Shown one piece after another: positions 15,205-22,758 of a DNA stretch of 34,490 bases. Made by a program: the position numbers and the translations under genes. Numbering within the stretch: position 1 is the first letter of the stretch; each line of letters opens with the position of its first letter. Under the pieces are notes generated by a model. It searched no databases, was not told the DNA's origin, and saw only the letters and a program-made list of their open reading frames with translations. This DNA is from Candidatus Binatus sp. (GTDB taxonomy: Bacteria > Desulfobacterota > Binatia > Binatales > Binataceae): assembly GCF_036567905.1 (NCBI RefSeq), contig NZ_DATCTO010000060.1:1-34490 (forward strand), written 5' to 3'.

Positions 15205-16119
15205 ATGGGCGCAAAGACCGTCACTCTTGCGGGCGGCTCGGGATTCATCGGTCGCGCGATCGCGCGGCGCCTGCTCGCTTCGGGCGAAATCAGGGTGCGC
15301 GTGCTCACGCGAAATCCCGAGGCGGCGCGCGCGCGGCTCGATCTACCCGGCATCGAGTTTGTTCGCGCAGACATCGAACAGCCCGCATCGCTCAAGGATG
15401 CGCTCCAGGGCGCGGACACGATTGTCGATGCGATCCAGTTCGAAGGCTATCCGGTCGAAAATCCGCGACGCGGCCTCACCTTCGAGCGAATCGACTACGC
15501 CGGCGCGGTCGCGCTCATCGACGCGGCGAAGCAGGCCGGTGTGCGGCAATTCATCTACATCAGCGGCGCCGCTGCCGACGAGAACAGCACCCATCCCGGC
15601 TTTCGCGCCAAAGGCCGAGCCGAACGCGCGATCCGCGAGTCGGGCCTGGCCTACACGATCTTCCGCCCGTCGCTGGTGTACGGACCGGAGGACAAAGTTG
15701 TAAACGGGCTGGCCCGCGCGATCCGTTTCGCGCCGGTCTTCGGCGTGCCCGGCACCGGGCGGCAGAAAGTTCAGCCGGTGCTCGTCGATGATCTAGCGGC
15801 GTGCGTGATGCTCGCGGTGTCGGGGCGCGGCCGCAACGGAACTTACGAAATCGGCGGCCCGGAACTGATGACGTTCGACGAGATGATGCGGATCATCATG
15901 GACGCGAGCGGACATCGCCGCCCGCTGTTTCATATTCCGGAAGGCATCATGCGCACGATCGGCGGCCTGCTGGAAAAGCTGCCCAAGCCGATGCTGTCGC
16001 GCGACGCGGTCACGTTTGTCACGGCCGACAACGCGTGCAACATCAAGCCGCTGGTCGATGAGTTTGGAATAAATCTCACGCCGGCCCGCATCGGGATGGC
16101 GTATCTCGCGAAGAAATAG
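15205..16119 (+). CDS. NAD(P)-binding atypical short-chain dehydrogenase (NDUFA9-like)
   Basis: A 304-residue extended-type SDR. The N-terminal nucleotide motif is GGSGFIGRAIARRLL. Later come IDAIQFEGYPVENP-like (VDAIQFEGYPVE), FIYISGAAAD in place of a canonical YxxxK site, and FRPSLVYGPEDKVVN. The typical catalytic Tyr-Lys pair is not obvious, as in the NDUFA9/complex I subunit-like atypical SDRs, which may bind NAD(P) without catalysis. C-terminal residues resemble the NmrA/NDUFA9 tail (PEGIMRTIGGLLEKLPKP). The ATG at 15205 places the Gly-rich motif at residue 10; an ATG at 15157 would add 16 residues. Neither has a strong ribosome binding site. Confidence 0.78.
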   Translation: MGAKTVTLAGGSGFIGRAIARRLLASGEIRVRVLTRNPEAARARLDLPGIEFVRADIEQPASLKDALQGADTIVDAIQFEGYPVENPRRGLTFERIDYAGAVALIDAAKQAGVRQFIYISGAAADENSTHPGFRAKGRAERAIRESGLAYTIFRPSLVYGPEDKVVNGLARAIRFAPVFGVPGTGRQKVQPVLVDDLAACVMLAVSGRGRNGTYEIGGPELMTFDEMMRIIMDASGHRRPLFHIPEGIMRTIGGLLEKLPKPMLSRDAVTFVTADNACNIKPLVDEFGINLTPARIGMAYLAKK

Positions 16120-16149
16120 CTGCCGCTGCAATCGGCGCCAGCCCGAGCC

Positions 16150-16172
16150 CTCGTGGCCGAAACGGGCACGAG
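16150..16172. terminator. Hairpin between convergent genes
   Basis: CTCGTG-g-CCG-aaa-CGG-g-CACGAG forms a nine-pair stem with one G/G mismatch and a three-base loop, in the 82-base gap between two converging genes. There is no T tract on either side, so it may be a weak or Rho-assisted bidirectional terminator. Confidence 0.4.
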
Positions 16173-16201
16173 TCCTCGACGATGCGACGGTGCTGCCGGA
16201 T

Positions 16202-16627
16202 TCACTGTTTAATTCCCTGGCGGTTGCATTCCTTGATTTCGTCGCCGGCCACCGCGGCATTCATCAAGCTGAATCGCACCTGGCTGCCGAGTCCGACGGA
16301 ATCGACATCCTCCCTGATGAAGTATTGCTCGCCCGCGCGCGCATCGAATTTGTACTCCGTCTTGGCGCCGGTTGCGGCCGCGCAAGTCACCGGTCCGCTG
16401 TCCTCGACGAACGCGAAATAGCCACCTGGTTCCAATTCAATGCTCTCATGGCCGCAAGCGATCATCGGAGTCGCCTGCGAACTGAGAACCTGGTACGGCC
16501 GGTAAATGTAGATGACGCTCTTGGACGCGGGAGTCGCCATCGGCTGATACGGTTCGCCCTGCGCGCCGCATCCGGCGAGCATCATGCAAACGGCAACTGC
16601 AAGGATTCCTGTCAGCGTACGAATCAT
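16202..16627 (-). CDS. Lipoprotein, DUF2846-like
   Basis: A 141-residue protein with a type II signal peptide: TLTGILAVAVCMMLAGC, with Cys 20 in a LAGC lipobox. After it comes ASKSVIYIYRPYQVL and a beta-rich domain with GGYFAFVEDSG and TEYKFDARAGEQYFIRED. The opening IYIYRP and an ELEPGGYF-type turn fit the DUF2846 lipoprotein domain. It should be anchored in the outer or inner membrane facing the periplasm. Function unknown. It begins 8 bases after the methyltransferase stop on the same strand, so both share the transcript that starts near 17556. Confidence 0.72.
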   Translation of the reverse strand: MIRTLTGILAVAVCMMLAGCGAQGEPYQPMATPASKSVIYIYRPYQVLSSQATPMIACGHESIELEPGGYFAFVEDSGPVTCAAATGAKTEYKFDARAGEQYFIREDVDSVGLGSQVRFSLMNAAVAGDEIKECNRQGIKQ

Positions 16628-16635
16628 ATTTTGTC

Positions 16636-17433
16636 TCACGACTTCGATGCGCGAACGTAGAAGAACCACGGGATGTGATCGCGAAATTTTGCAAACGCCT
16701 CTGGATACAGCGCGCATGCGGACTCGGGGGCGCGCGGCTCGCAAATCTCCTCGAGCCGCAGACCAGCCGCGATGGTCGGGTTGACGTAGTCGGCCAGCGT
16801 GCGATCGAAGCGCGGCACGCCGAAGTCCTCGACCTGCGACGCGTTGGGCGCATGGCCGAACTTCCAGCGCTCGACAAACGGTTCGCTGTTGAAATAATCC
16901 GCGACGGTGAATTTGATGGCGCGCCCCGAACCGTCTCTCACCCAGCCCATCCCCTTGGTCGCGAAACAGGGATGCAGGATGCTGTACGCGAGCGTCCCGC
17001 CCGGGCGCAGCACGCGTGCGATTTCCCGCATCGCGCCTGGAAAATCAGGACCGTCCATCAGCGCCATCGTCGAGACGGCCGCGTCGAATGACTCTTTGCG
17101 GAAAGTTGCCAGGTTGCTGAACGAAGCGCGTTCGTAGCGGATTCCCAGCGGTTCGCGGAGTTCTTCTTGGCGCGCGAACTCGATCATTTTGGCGGACAGA
17201 TCCACCCCCGTCATGCGAGCGCCGCGGCGCGCGAAGATCCTCGTGTTGTGGCCCTCGCCGCATCCGGCATCGAGCACGGCCTTCCCGCTCAAGTCGCCGG
17301 CGAATTCCAGGAAAGCGGGATTGTTCCAATGCTCGCGAAAGATGTCCCAGCGGTTGCGAACCTGGTCGGCCCACACGTCGGCATTGCGATCCCATTGCGC
17401 GGCGACTTCAGACTCACGAATTTCCGGCGGCAT
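16636..17433 (-). CDS. Class I SAM-dependent methyltransferase
   Basis: A 265-residue methyltransferase. Motif I is AVLDAGCGEGHNTR, post-I acidic loop MTGVDLSAKMIEFA, motif II DAAVSTMALMDGPD, motif III REIARVLRPGGTLAYSI. The C-terminal part (FATKGMGWVRD and WFFYVRAS) matches methyltransferase domain-containing proteins of unknown substrate, of UbiE/Methyltransf_11 type. The ATG at 17431-17433 is preceded by AGGAAGGA. The 5' leader contains a putative terminator/antiterminator pair, so expression is probably controlled by attenuation. The lipoprotein gene follows directly. Confidence 0.83.
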   Translation of the reverse strand: MPPEIRESEVAAQWDRNADVWADQVRNRWDIFREHWNNPAFLEFAGDLSGKAVLDAGCGEGHNTRIFARRGARMTGVDLSAKMIEFARQEELREPLGIRYERASFSNLATFRKESFDAAVSTMALMDGPDFPGAMREIARVLRPGGTLAYSILHPCFATKGMGWVRDGSGRAIKFTVADYFNSEPFVERWKFGHAPNASQVEDFGVPRFDRTLADYVNPTIAAGLRLEEICEPRAPESACALYPEAFAKFRDHIPWFFYVRASKS

Positions 17434-17469
17434 TATTTCCTTCCTGCGCGCACTGGCGATGCGCCACTG

Positions 17470-17526
17470 AAAAAAATGCGGACGAGGAAATCTCGTCCGC
17501 TAAGGAACCGGATTGTGTCGGACGAG
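17470..17526 (-). terminator. Intrinsic terminator with competing antiterminator arm in the methyltransferase leader
   Basis: On the minus strand GCGGACGAG (17500-17492), a 5-base loop and CTCGTCCGC (17486-17478) form a perfect 9-pair stem followed by A and seven Ts (17476-17470). A third element, CTCGTCCG (17526-17519), lies 19 bases upstream and is complementary to the first arm, so it could form an alternative hairpin that frees the terminator's 3' arm. This is seen directly in sequence; the regulatory role is inferred. Confidence 0.6.
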
Positions 17527-17562
17527 CAGTCGCAATGCGATCGTCATCCTGAGGGTTTGGCG

Positions 17563-17591
17563 AGTATATGCGTCTTGCTCAACGTTGACAA
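17563..17591 (-). promoter_or_regulatory. Sigma-70 promoter for the methyltransferase-lipoprotein operon
   Basis: On the minus strand TTGTCA (17591-17586), exactly 17 bases, then TATACT (17568-17563). Each hexamer is one base from consensus. Expected start near 17556, giving a leader of about 85 bases up to the terminator T tract. Confidence 0.6.
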
Positions 17592-17619
17592 CGGTACAAC
17601 GCGCCTTAATCGTGAACGC

Positions 17620-18957
17620 ATGATGCGGGACATCGCCAGCGCTCCGGCCGCGGCTAAAGTGGAGGCGGTCGGCCTCGATTTCGGCACCACCAACAGCGCG
17701 ATTGCGATCGTCGGCGCTGACGGTTCGCCGCGCCTGGCGCGTTTTCCCGCCGCCGAGGGTGGCGACCAGTCCGAGACGTTGCGCTCGATTCTGTTTTTCG
17801 AGGCGCCGGAAGAAACCGGCGGTACCGATTCGGCGGTCTCGGTCGGCAACGACGCGATTCGGCGCTACCTCGCAGCCGCCGGCAACGGGCGGCTGGTACA
17901 ATCGCTCAAGTCGTTTCTCGCCGACAAGACTTTCGAATCCACCGACATCATTGGCGAAACGTATTCGCTGGGAGATTTGATTGCGCCGATCATCAGCGCG
18001 CTCCGCGACGGCGCGATCGCGCAGTTCGGCGAGTTGCCGCCGCGAATCGTGGTCGGACGCCCGGTCCATTTCGCGGCTGCCGGCAATCCGGACGAGGCGC
18101 TGGCGCGAAGCCGGCTGGACGTCGCGATTCGGCGTGCGGGATGGGCCGACGTGGCGTTCGAGTACGAACCGGTTGCGGCGGCGTATGACTACGCGCTTCG
18201 AATCACGCGCGACGAGACGGTGCTGATTGCGGACTTCGGCGGCGGCACCAGCGATTTCTCGGTGCTGCGACTGAAGGCGCGAACGGCCGCGAAGCATGGC
18301 GGGGCGCGCTACGAGATTTTGGGCAACGACGGCGTCGCCGTCGCGGGCGACGCCTTCGACGGCCGCGTCATGCGGCGCCTGGTCGCGCCCGCGCTCGGCC
18401 GCGGCACCAAGTACCGCTCGCCTTACGGGATGGTGCTGCCGGCGCCGACCTGGCCGTACACCAGGCTCGAGCGATGGCATTATCTGTCGTTCCTGAAGGC
18501 TCGTTCGACGATGCTCAGGTTCGAGGAACTGAAGCGGGAATCGTTCGAGCCCGAAAAGATCGCCGCGCTGATTCATATCGTGGAAAACGATCTCGGCTAC
18601 TTTCTGTTTCGATCAGTGGAGAAGACCAAGCTCGGGTTATCCGCGCTGGAAGCGGCGGACTTCATGTTTTCCGATCCGCCGGTCCTGATCGAAAAGACGG
18701 TTGCGCGCCGCGATTTCGAAGATTGGATTGCGCGCTACCTCGAACAGATCGCCGGATGCGTCGATCGACTGATGAGGACGGTCGCGCTCGAGCCCGGCGC
18801 GATCGACAGCGTGTTCCTGACCGGAGGTTCGTCGTTCGTGCCCGCGGTGCGCCGCATTTTCATCGAACGCTTTGGCGCCGATCGAATCCGAATGGGTGAC
18901 GAGTTCACGTCGGTCGCGCGCGGCCTGGCATTGCGCGCGCTGGACGCCGACGGATGA
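17620..18957 (+). CDS. Hsp70-family ATPase-only chaperone, YegD-like
   Basis: A 445-residue protein with an Hsp70/actin ATPase fold: phosphate 1 GLDFGTTNSAIAIV (near residue 18), FEYEPVAAAYDYAL, phosphate 2 ADFGGGTSDFSVL and adenosine motif FLTGGSSFVPAVRR. The middle contains inserts (RGTKYRSPYGMVLPAPTW and LSFLKARSTMLRFEEL) typical of E. coli YegD, which is 450 residues and also lacks the peptide-binding domain. It likely acts as an ATP-driven chaperone or scaffold with unknown clients. Two tandem ATGs (17620, 17623) are possible starts. A long in-frame upstream stretch back to 17167 overlaps the divergent methyltransferase gene and is rejected. Confidence 0.82.
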   Translation: MMRDIASAPAAAKVEAVGLDFGTTNSAIAIVGADGSPRLARFPAAEGGDQSETLRSILFFEAPEETGGTDSAVSVGNDAIRRYLAAAGNGRLVQSLKSFLADKTFESTDIIGETYSLGDLIAPIISALRDGAIAQFGELPPRIVVGRPVHFAAAGNPDEALARSRLDVAIRRAGWADVAFEYEPVAAAYDYALRITRDETVLIADFGGGTSDFSVLRLKARTAAKHGGARYEILGNDGVAVAGDAFDGRVMRRLVAPALGRGTKYRSPYGMVLPAPTWPYTRLERWHYLSFLKARSTMLRFEELKRESFEPEKIAALIHIVENDLGYFLFRSVEKTKLGLSALEAADFMFSDPPVLIEKTVARRDFEDWIARYLEQIAGCVDRLMRTVALEPGAIDSVFLTGGSSFVPAVRRIFIERFGADRIRMGDEFTSVARGLALRALDADG

Positions 18958-18973
18958 TCGACGCGACGCAGGT

Positions 18974-19732
18974 TCAGGCGAGCCGGTGGGGATAGGTGGG
19001 CGTTAACACCGGCATTTCGAGACCGAGCTGCTCGCAGCGGCGCGATAGCATCGTGACGTACAGCTCAGCCAGTTCTTGGTTGTCGCGCGACTTCAAACCG
19101 TAGCGGATGCAGTCGTAGGTGAAGCCGGTGCCGGGCGGTCCGAAGAAGTTCACCGCGCGCGGGATCCATTGGCGCAGCGCGTCGTTGACCGCGTCGGCGC
19201 CGAAGCGCTCGACGGCGTCGCCAAGCTGCCGCGAGGCGAAGATTTCATGATCGGTTTCCTCATCGAGAATTATTTCGGCGGCGCGCGCATGGGGCACATA
19301 GCTGGACTGGCGGTAGTTTTCGCCGATCATGATGAGGCCGGTGGTATCGAGGCTGAGCGACGCCATCAGCAGGTCAAGCTCGCCGGCGGCCTTGGCGGCG
19401 AAGTAGCTGGGAGCATCGAAGGACGGCGCCTTGAGCACGGAAATCATCGAGCGGTCGGCGGCTTGCTGGGAAACTCCGAGTTCTTCGAGCGCGTCGTAGA
19501 TAAACCGCGCGTGTTTTTTTTCTTCGGCGAAATTTTTCTCGACGGTGGGACGCAGCGCGGGATTGTCGAGCGCCGCGAGCGCGCGCTGGTAGCCGAGCGC
19601 GGTGAGTTTCTCGGCCATCGCGTGCGCGGCGAGCAGCCGCAGCAGCACCTTGGTGTAATGCGGATCGACGCGGCCCTCATTGAGGGCGGCGGCGTCCAGC
19701 GATCGCGGCGGGAACTCGCGCCGGATCGGCAT
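18974..19732 (-). CDS. Ferritin-like diiron protein, PaaA/PaaC (phenylacetyl-CoA oxygenase)-like
   Basis: A 252-residue helical protein with a full set of candidate diiron ligands: E41 (AHAMAEKLT), E71 and H74 (AEEKKHARF), E138 (MIGENYRQS), E159 and H162 (DEETDHEIF). The two ExxH pairs and overall pattern resemble the phenylacetic acid catabolic (PF05138) proteins, which in PaaABCE epoxidise ring CoA-thioesters. The partner subunits of that complex are not adjacent; instead two MaoC-type hydratase genes lie upstream on the same strand. A role in oxidising a CoA- or ACP-bound substrate is inferred. A GAGG precedes the ATG at 19732; a GTG one codon earlier is also in frame. Confidence 0.65.
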   Translation of the reverse strand: MPIRREFPPRSLDAAALNEGRVDPHYTKVLLRLLAAHAMAEKLTALGYQRALAALDNPALRPTVEKNFAEEKKHARFIYDALEELGVSQQAADRSMISVLKAPSFDAPSYFAAKAAGELDLLMASLSLDTTGLIMIGENYRQSSYVPHARAAEIILDEETDHEIFASRQLGDAVERFGADAVNDALRQWIPRAVNFFGPPGTGFTYDCIRYGLKSRDNQELAELYVTMLSRRCEQLGLEMPVLTPTYPHRLA

Positions 19733-19746
19733 CACGTGTTACCTCG

Positions 19747-20184
19747 TCAGCTCGCGGCGCGCGAGGGCAGAATGACGGTGGCGGAGCCGGGGGTGGTCTT
19801 TTCGCCCTTGGCGTTCTCGAGCCAGATTTCGCAATCGACCATGTGATGGCCGCCGTCGGTGTATTTTTTGGAGACCTTGCCGCGCGCGACGACCTTGGCG
19901 CCGGGCTGATCCATCCCGCGGTACTGCACGCCGAGCTTGCGCAGCCATCCATGCTCGCCGGCGAAGTCGGTCATCAAATGGCCGAGGAAGGCGTTCTTCA
20001 ACGCGCCGTGCAGGATCACGCCGGGGAGACCGTTGCCGAGCGCGAAATCCTTGTCGTAGTGGATTTGATAGAAGTCGCCCGAGGCGCCGGCGTACCTGAC
20101 GAGCTGCTGGGTGGTCGGATTTTTTTCGAGCGGGCCGACTTCAGTGCCGACTTCGACGTCTTCGAAATAAATTTGCTTCGCCAT
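19747..20184 (-). CDS. MaoC-like hydratase (HadB-type subunit)
   Basis: A 145-residue single hot-dog domain protein. The hydratase-2 motif is YAGASGDFYQIHYD, with catalytic D37 and H42; further on GVILHGALKNAFLGHLM is typical of the family. Such proteins hydrate 2-enoyl-CoA or dehydrate 3-hydroxyacyl-ACP/CoA. Paired with the next gene upstream (FAS1-like MaoC N-domain) it resembles HadB of actinobacterial HadAB heterodimers. The ATG at 20184 is chosen because GAGAGG lies 9 bases before it; ATG 20193 would sit directly on that ribosome binding site. Confidence 0.82.
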   Translation of the reverse strand: MAKQIYFEDVEVGTEVGPLEKNPTTQQLVRYAGASGDFYQIHYDKDFALGNGLPGVILHGALKNAFLGHLMTDFAGEHGWLRKLGVQYRGMDQPGAKVVARGKVSKKYTDGGHHMVDCEIWLENAKGEKTTPGSATVILPSRAAS

Positions 20185-20207
20185 CGTGGGCATCCTCTCG
20201 CGCAACT

Positions 20208-20657
20208 CTAGTAACGGATTCCGGTCGAGCGTTGAATGACGCAGAGCTCGCCGAACTGGTTGGTGTAAGTGGTCTCGACGACAGTGAAGACCATCGGGCC
20301 GAGGCGGCCCGCGGCCTCGCGCAAATCGACGAGCTTGGACTGCACGGTGATGCGGTCGCCGGCGCGAATCGGCACGAAGTACTCCCAATCCGAGCCGCCG
20401 TCGAGGCCGCGCAAGGTCGGCATGTCGAGCCTGATGTTGGGGATCGGCGCGCCCATCGAGCGGCAGAAGGTGGGCGGCGCGATCACGGCGCCGAAGCGGG
20501 TCTTGCGCGCGTCGCGTTCGCTGTTGAAGAGCGGATTAGGATCCTCGATCGCCTCGGCGAAGCGGCGAATCGCGCCGCGCTCGACTTCGTAAGTCCGCGG
20601 TTCGGAGACCTTGCCGATTTGCTTGCGAGCTTCGTCGGTAACGTATTTGTTCGCCAT
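20208..20657 (-). CDS. FAS1-like/MaoC N-terminal dehydratase-domain protein (HadA-type subunit)
   Basis: A 149-residue hot-dog domain protein of the MaoC_dehydrat_N type: EVERGAIRRFAEAIEDPNPLF near residues 24-44 (given in two parts: EVERGAIRRFAEAIE, DPNPLF), then FGAVIAPPTFCRS and WEYFVPIRAGDRI. It lacks the Asp-x4-His catalytic pair present in the neighbour, as expected for the non-catalytic or substrate-shaping partner in HadA/HadB-style heterodimers. It is the first gene of the minus-strand set with the MaoC hydratase and the diiron protein. No strong ribosome binding site is seen. Confidence 0.78.
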   Translation of the reverse strand: MANKYVTDEARKQIGKVSEPRTYEVERGAIRRFAEAIEDPNPLFNSERDARKTRFGAVIAPPTFCRSMGAPIPNIRLDMPTLRGLDGGSDWEYFVPIRAGDRITVQSKLVDLREAAGRLGPMVFTVVETTYTNQFGELCVIQRSTGIRY

Positions 20658-20705
20658 CGTCTTTTCAGTGTCCCCTGTTTACGTTTCGGTCCGCTTGAGC
20701 CTGTA

Positions 20706-20734
20706 TTACCACAGGCGCGCGCGACTGGTATAAC
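20706..20734 (+). promoter_or_regulatory. Sigma-70 promoter for the pterin dehydratase gene
   Basis: TTACCA (20706-20711), a 17-base spacer and TATAAC (20729-20734), about 60 bases before the start codon, in a divergent intergenic region. Confidence 0.45.
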
Positions 20735-20796
20735 GGCGAGCGCTCTCAGTGCGGTATGATGAAGTTGTCGATAAGAACTCTCTGGAGGATCTCAAG

Positions 20797-21090
20797 ATGG
20801 CGAAACTCAGCGCGGAGCAAATCGCAGAGAAGCTGAAGGCGCTTCCCGGATGGGAGTACAAGGACAACGCCATCGGCAAAATGTTCAAGTTCAAAGAATA
20901 CCTGCACGGCATCGAATTCGTGCAAAAGGTCGCCGAGATCGCCGAGGCCGCCGACCATCATCCCGACATTGCAATCAACTACACGCGGGTCACGTTCTCA
21001 TGCTCGACGCACGATGCCGGCGGCGTGACCGACAAGGACTTCAAGCTGGCGGACAATATCGAGATCGCGTTTAACGATCGCGACGCGTAG
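20797..21090 (+). CDS. phhB: 4a-hydroxytetrahydrobiopterin dehydratase (pterin-4a-carbinolamine dehydratase)
   Basis: A 97-residue protein of normal family length. The catalytic pattern DHHPDIAINY (H54, H55, P56) followed by STHDAGGVTDKDFKLA (H72) is diagnostic. The enzyme dehydrates the 4a-carbinolamine formed by aromatic amino acid hydroxylases, recycling tetrahydropterin, and homologues may also act on molybdopterin-type pterins. No hydroxylase is visible in the window. GGAGG (20784-20788) lies 8 bases before the ATG; an upstream in-frame ATG at 20749 falls before that site and is less likely. Convergent with the kinase gene, with 21 bases between stops. Confidence 0.9.
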   Translation: MAKLSAEQIAEKLKALPGWEYKDNAIGKMFKFKEYLHGIEFVQKVAEIAEAADHHPDIAINYTRVTFSCSTHDAGGVTDKDFKLADNIEIAFNDRDA

Positions 21091-21111
21091 GGCGGCGGCG
21101 AACGAAAGCAG

Positions 21112-21750
21112 TCAGCTCTTGCGCGGGACGAAGTATTGAGTGCCGGCGCCGGCGCGATCGATCTCGCGAATCAGCTCGCCGAGGTCTTCGGGATTGGCGA
21201 CGAAGTCGAGGTCCGAAGTATCGACGACCAGCAGCGGCGCCTCGTCGTAGTAGAAAAAGAAATCGCGGTAGGCCGATGACACGCGCTCGAGGTAGTCGAA
21301 GCTGATGTGGCGCTCGAAATCGCGATTGCGCTTGCGCAGCCGCTCGGCCAGCACCTCGATGGTGGCGCGCACGTAAACGACGAGGTCGGGGCGGGCGATC
21401 TCGGCGTCGAGCAGCTTGTACACGTTGTCGTAGAGCTTGAGTTCGTCGGGGACGAGATTCAAGGCGGCGAAGATTTTATCCTTGGCGAAGAGATAGTCGG
21501 CGACTGTGGCCTGGGTGAAGAGATCCTGCTGCTTGAGCTCGCGCTGCTGGCTGTGGCGGGTGAGCAGGAAATAAAGCTGCGCGGGAAACGCGTACTTGTC
21601 GGGATCCTGGTAGAAGCGGGGCAGGAACGGGTTGTTGTCGGCATCCTCGAGCATCAGCCGCGCACCCAGCTCACGGGCGAGCGCCTGCGCGAGGCTCGTT
21701 TTGCCGACCCCGATGGGGCCTTCGACCGCGATATAGCCGCGCCGGCGCAT
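21112..21750 (-). CDS. Deoxynucleoside kinase (dAK/dGK type)
   Basis: A 212-residue P-loop kinase with Walker A GPIGVGKT (11-18). The signature RHSQQRELKQQDLF and VADYLFAKDKIFAALNL match the bacterial deoxyadenosine/deoxyguanosine kinase-like family. An Arg-rich lid (RLRKRNRDFERHIS) follows. It phosphorylates salvaged deoxynucleosides. Last gene of a five-gene minus-strand run; the TPR lipoprotein gene ends 28 bases before its start. Confidence 0.83.
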   Translation of the reverse strand: MRRRGYIAVEGPIGVGKTSLAQALARELGARLMLEDADNNPFLPRFYQDPDKYAFPAQLYFLLTRHSQQRELKQQDLFTQATVADYLFAKDKIFAALNLVPDELKLYDNVYKLLDAEIARPDLVVYVRATIEVLAERLRKRNRDFERHISFDYLERVSSAYRDFFFYYDEAPLLVVDTSDLDFVANPEDLGELIREIDRAGAGTQYFVPRKS

Positions 21751-21778
21751 CGGGCCTCGATTGCGACTCTAGCTCATC

Positions 21779-22636
21779 TCACTTGCGATGCTTCTTGGCC
21801 AGGTCGCGGAGCTTGCGAACCTCGTCGTCGGGCGCGCCGCCGCGCTCTTCCAAATCGGCGGCGGTGTCATAGTCGGGCGGAGTCTTGCTTAGATAGATCT
21901 GCGCCAATTCGAGGTTGGCGACCTTGTCGTCGGGATAATCGCCGATCACGTCATTGAACAGCTTGAAGTTCGCGTCGGGCGTGCCAGCGGCCTTGGCGGC
22001 TTGGTTGATCTTGTGCATCATCGGGTCGGCCTCGGGCCCGAGCGCTTCCAGCTTGTGCGCCCTGGCCAGGAGCATCGCGGCCCGGACGCCCTGATCGTAG
22101 GTATTGATGGCGTCGGCGTACTTTTTGTCCTGCACCTGCTGGTCGCCGATTTTTTCGATGATCGGGATTGCATCGCCGAGCGCGTGCACCGCCTTTTGAC
22201 GGGCCGCCGGAATCCTGGTGGTGAAGATGATGTCCTTGAGATTGCGGACGCCGTCGGCGACCTTGCCCGCCTTGATGTCATCGAGCGACTTGCCCGAAGA
22301 ATTCGCCATGTTCTCGAGCTGCTTGTAGAGCCGCGCCTTGTCGAGGAGTTTCTGATCGGTGGAATCGAGCGCCGAGGCTGCCTCGTACTCGCGCGCGGCG
22401 CCTTCGTCATCGCCGAGCGCTTCATCTATATGCGCGAGAGACTTGTGCGCGTCGAGGCTGGTGGGGTCGGCTTTTATCGACCGCTCGAGTTCTTTTTTGG
22501 CGCCTTCGAGATCGCGCTTTTCGAACAGATCTTCAGCTTTGTATAGATGTTTCTTCGCCTCGGACTGGCATCCGCTGACGAACGGGATGGCCAGCAGGAT
22601 GGGCAGTACGAGCGCGCGCACGATAGCTGTTCGCAT
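21779..22636 (-). CDS. Tetratricopeptide-repeat lipoprotein
   Basis: A 285-residue protein with a lipoprotein signal peptide (VLPILLAIPFVSGC, Cys 23) followed by TPR-like helical pairs: LYKAEDLFEKRDLEGAKKEL, then LERSIKADPTSLDAHKSLA and later YADAINTYDQGVRAAML and DKVANLELAQIYL. It is probably a periplasmic scaffold; partners unknown. GAGAGGAA precedes the ATG at 22636. A start 9 codons further upstream is possible. It follows ispH after 122 bases. Confidence 0.78.
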   Translation of the reverse strand: MRTAIVRALVLPILLAIPFVSGCQSEAKKHLYKAEDLFEKRDLEGAKKELERSIKADPTSLDAHKSLAHIDEALGDDEGAAREYEAASALDSTDQKLLDKARLYKQLENMANSSGKSLDDIKAGKVADGVRNLKDIIFTTRIPAARQKAVHALGDAIPIIEKIGDQQVQDKKYADAINTYDQGVRAAMLLARAHKLEALGPEADPMMHKINQAAKAAGTPDANFKLFNDVIGDYPDDKVANLELAQIYLSKTPPDYDTAADLEERGGAPDDEVRKLRDLAKKHRK

Positions 22637-22758
22637 CGGAATATTCCTCTCAGGGTTTGGCAAAATCGGGATGAGTCTGCAAGCAATGGCGCAGAATTGT
22701 CAAGGCGAAATGCAACGGGCGTGCGTCGGCAGATGGCTGGCGGAAATTGCCGCGCGGC

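Noticed and set aside
17585..17612. Plus-strand promoter TTGACA with TAATCG for the hsp70 gene
   Set aside because: The -35 is perfect but the -10 is poor and would leave almost no leader before the start codon; the minus-strand promoter fits better.
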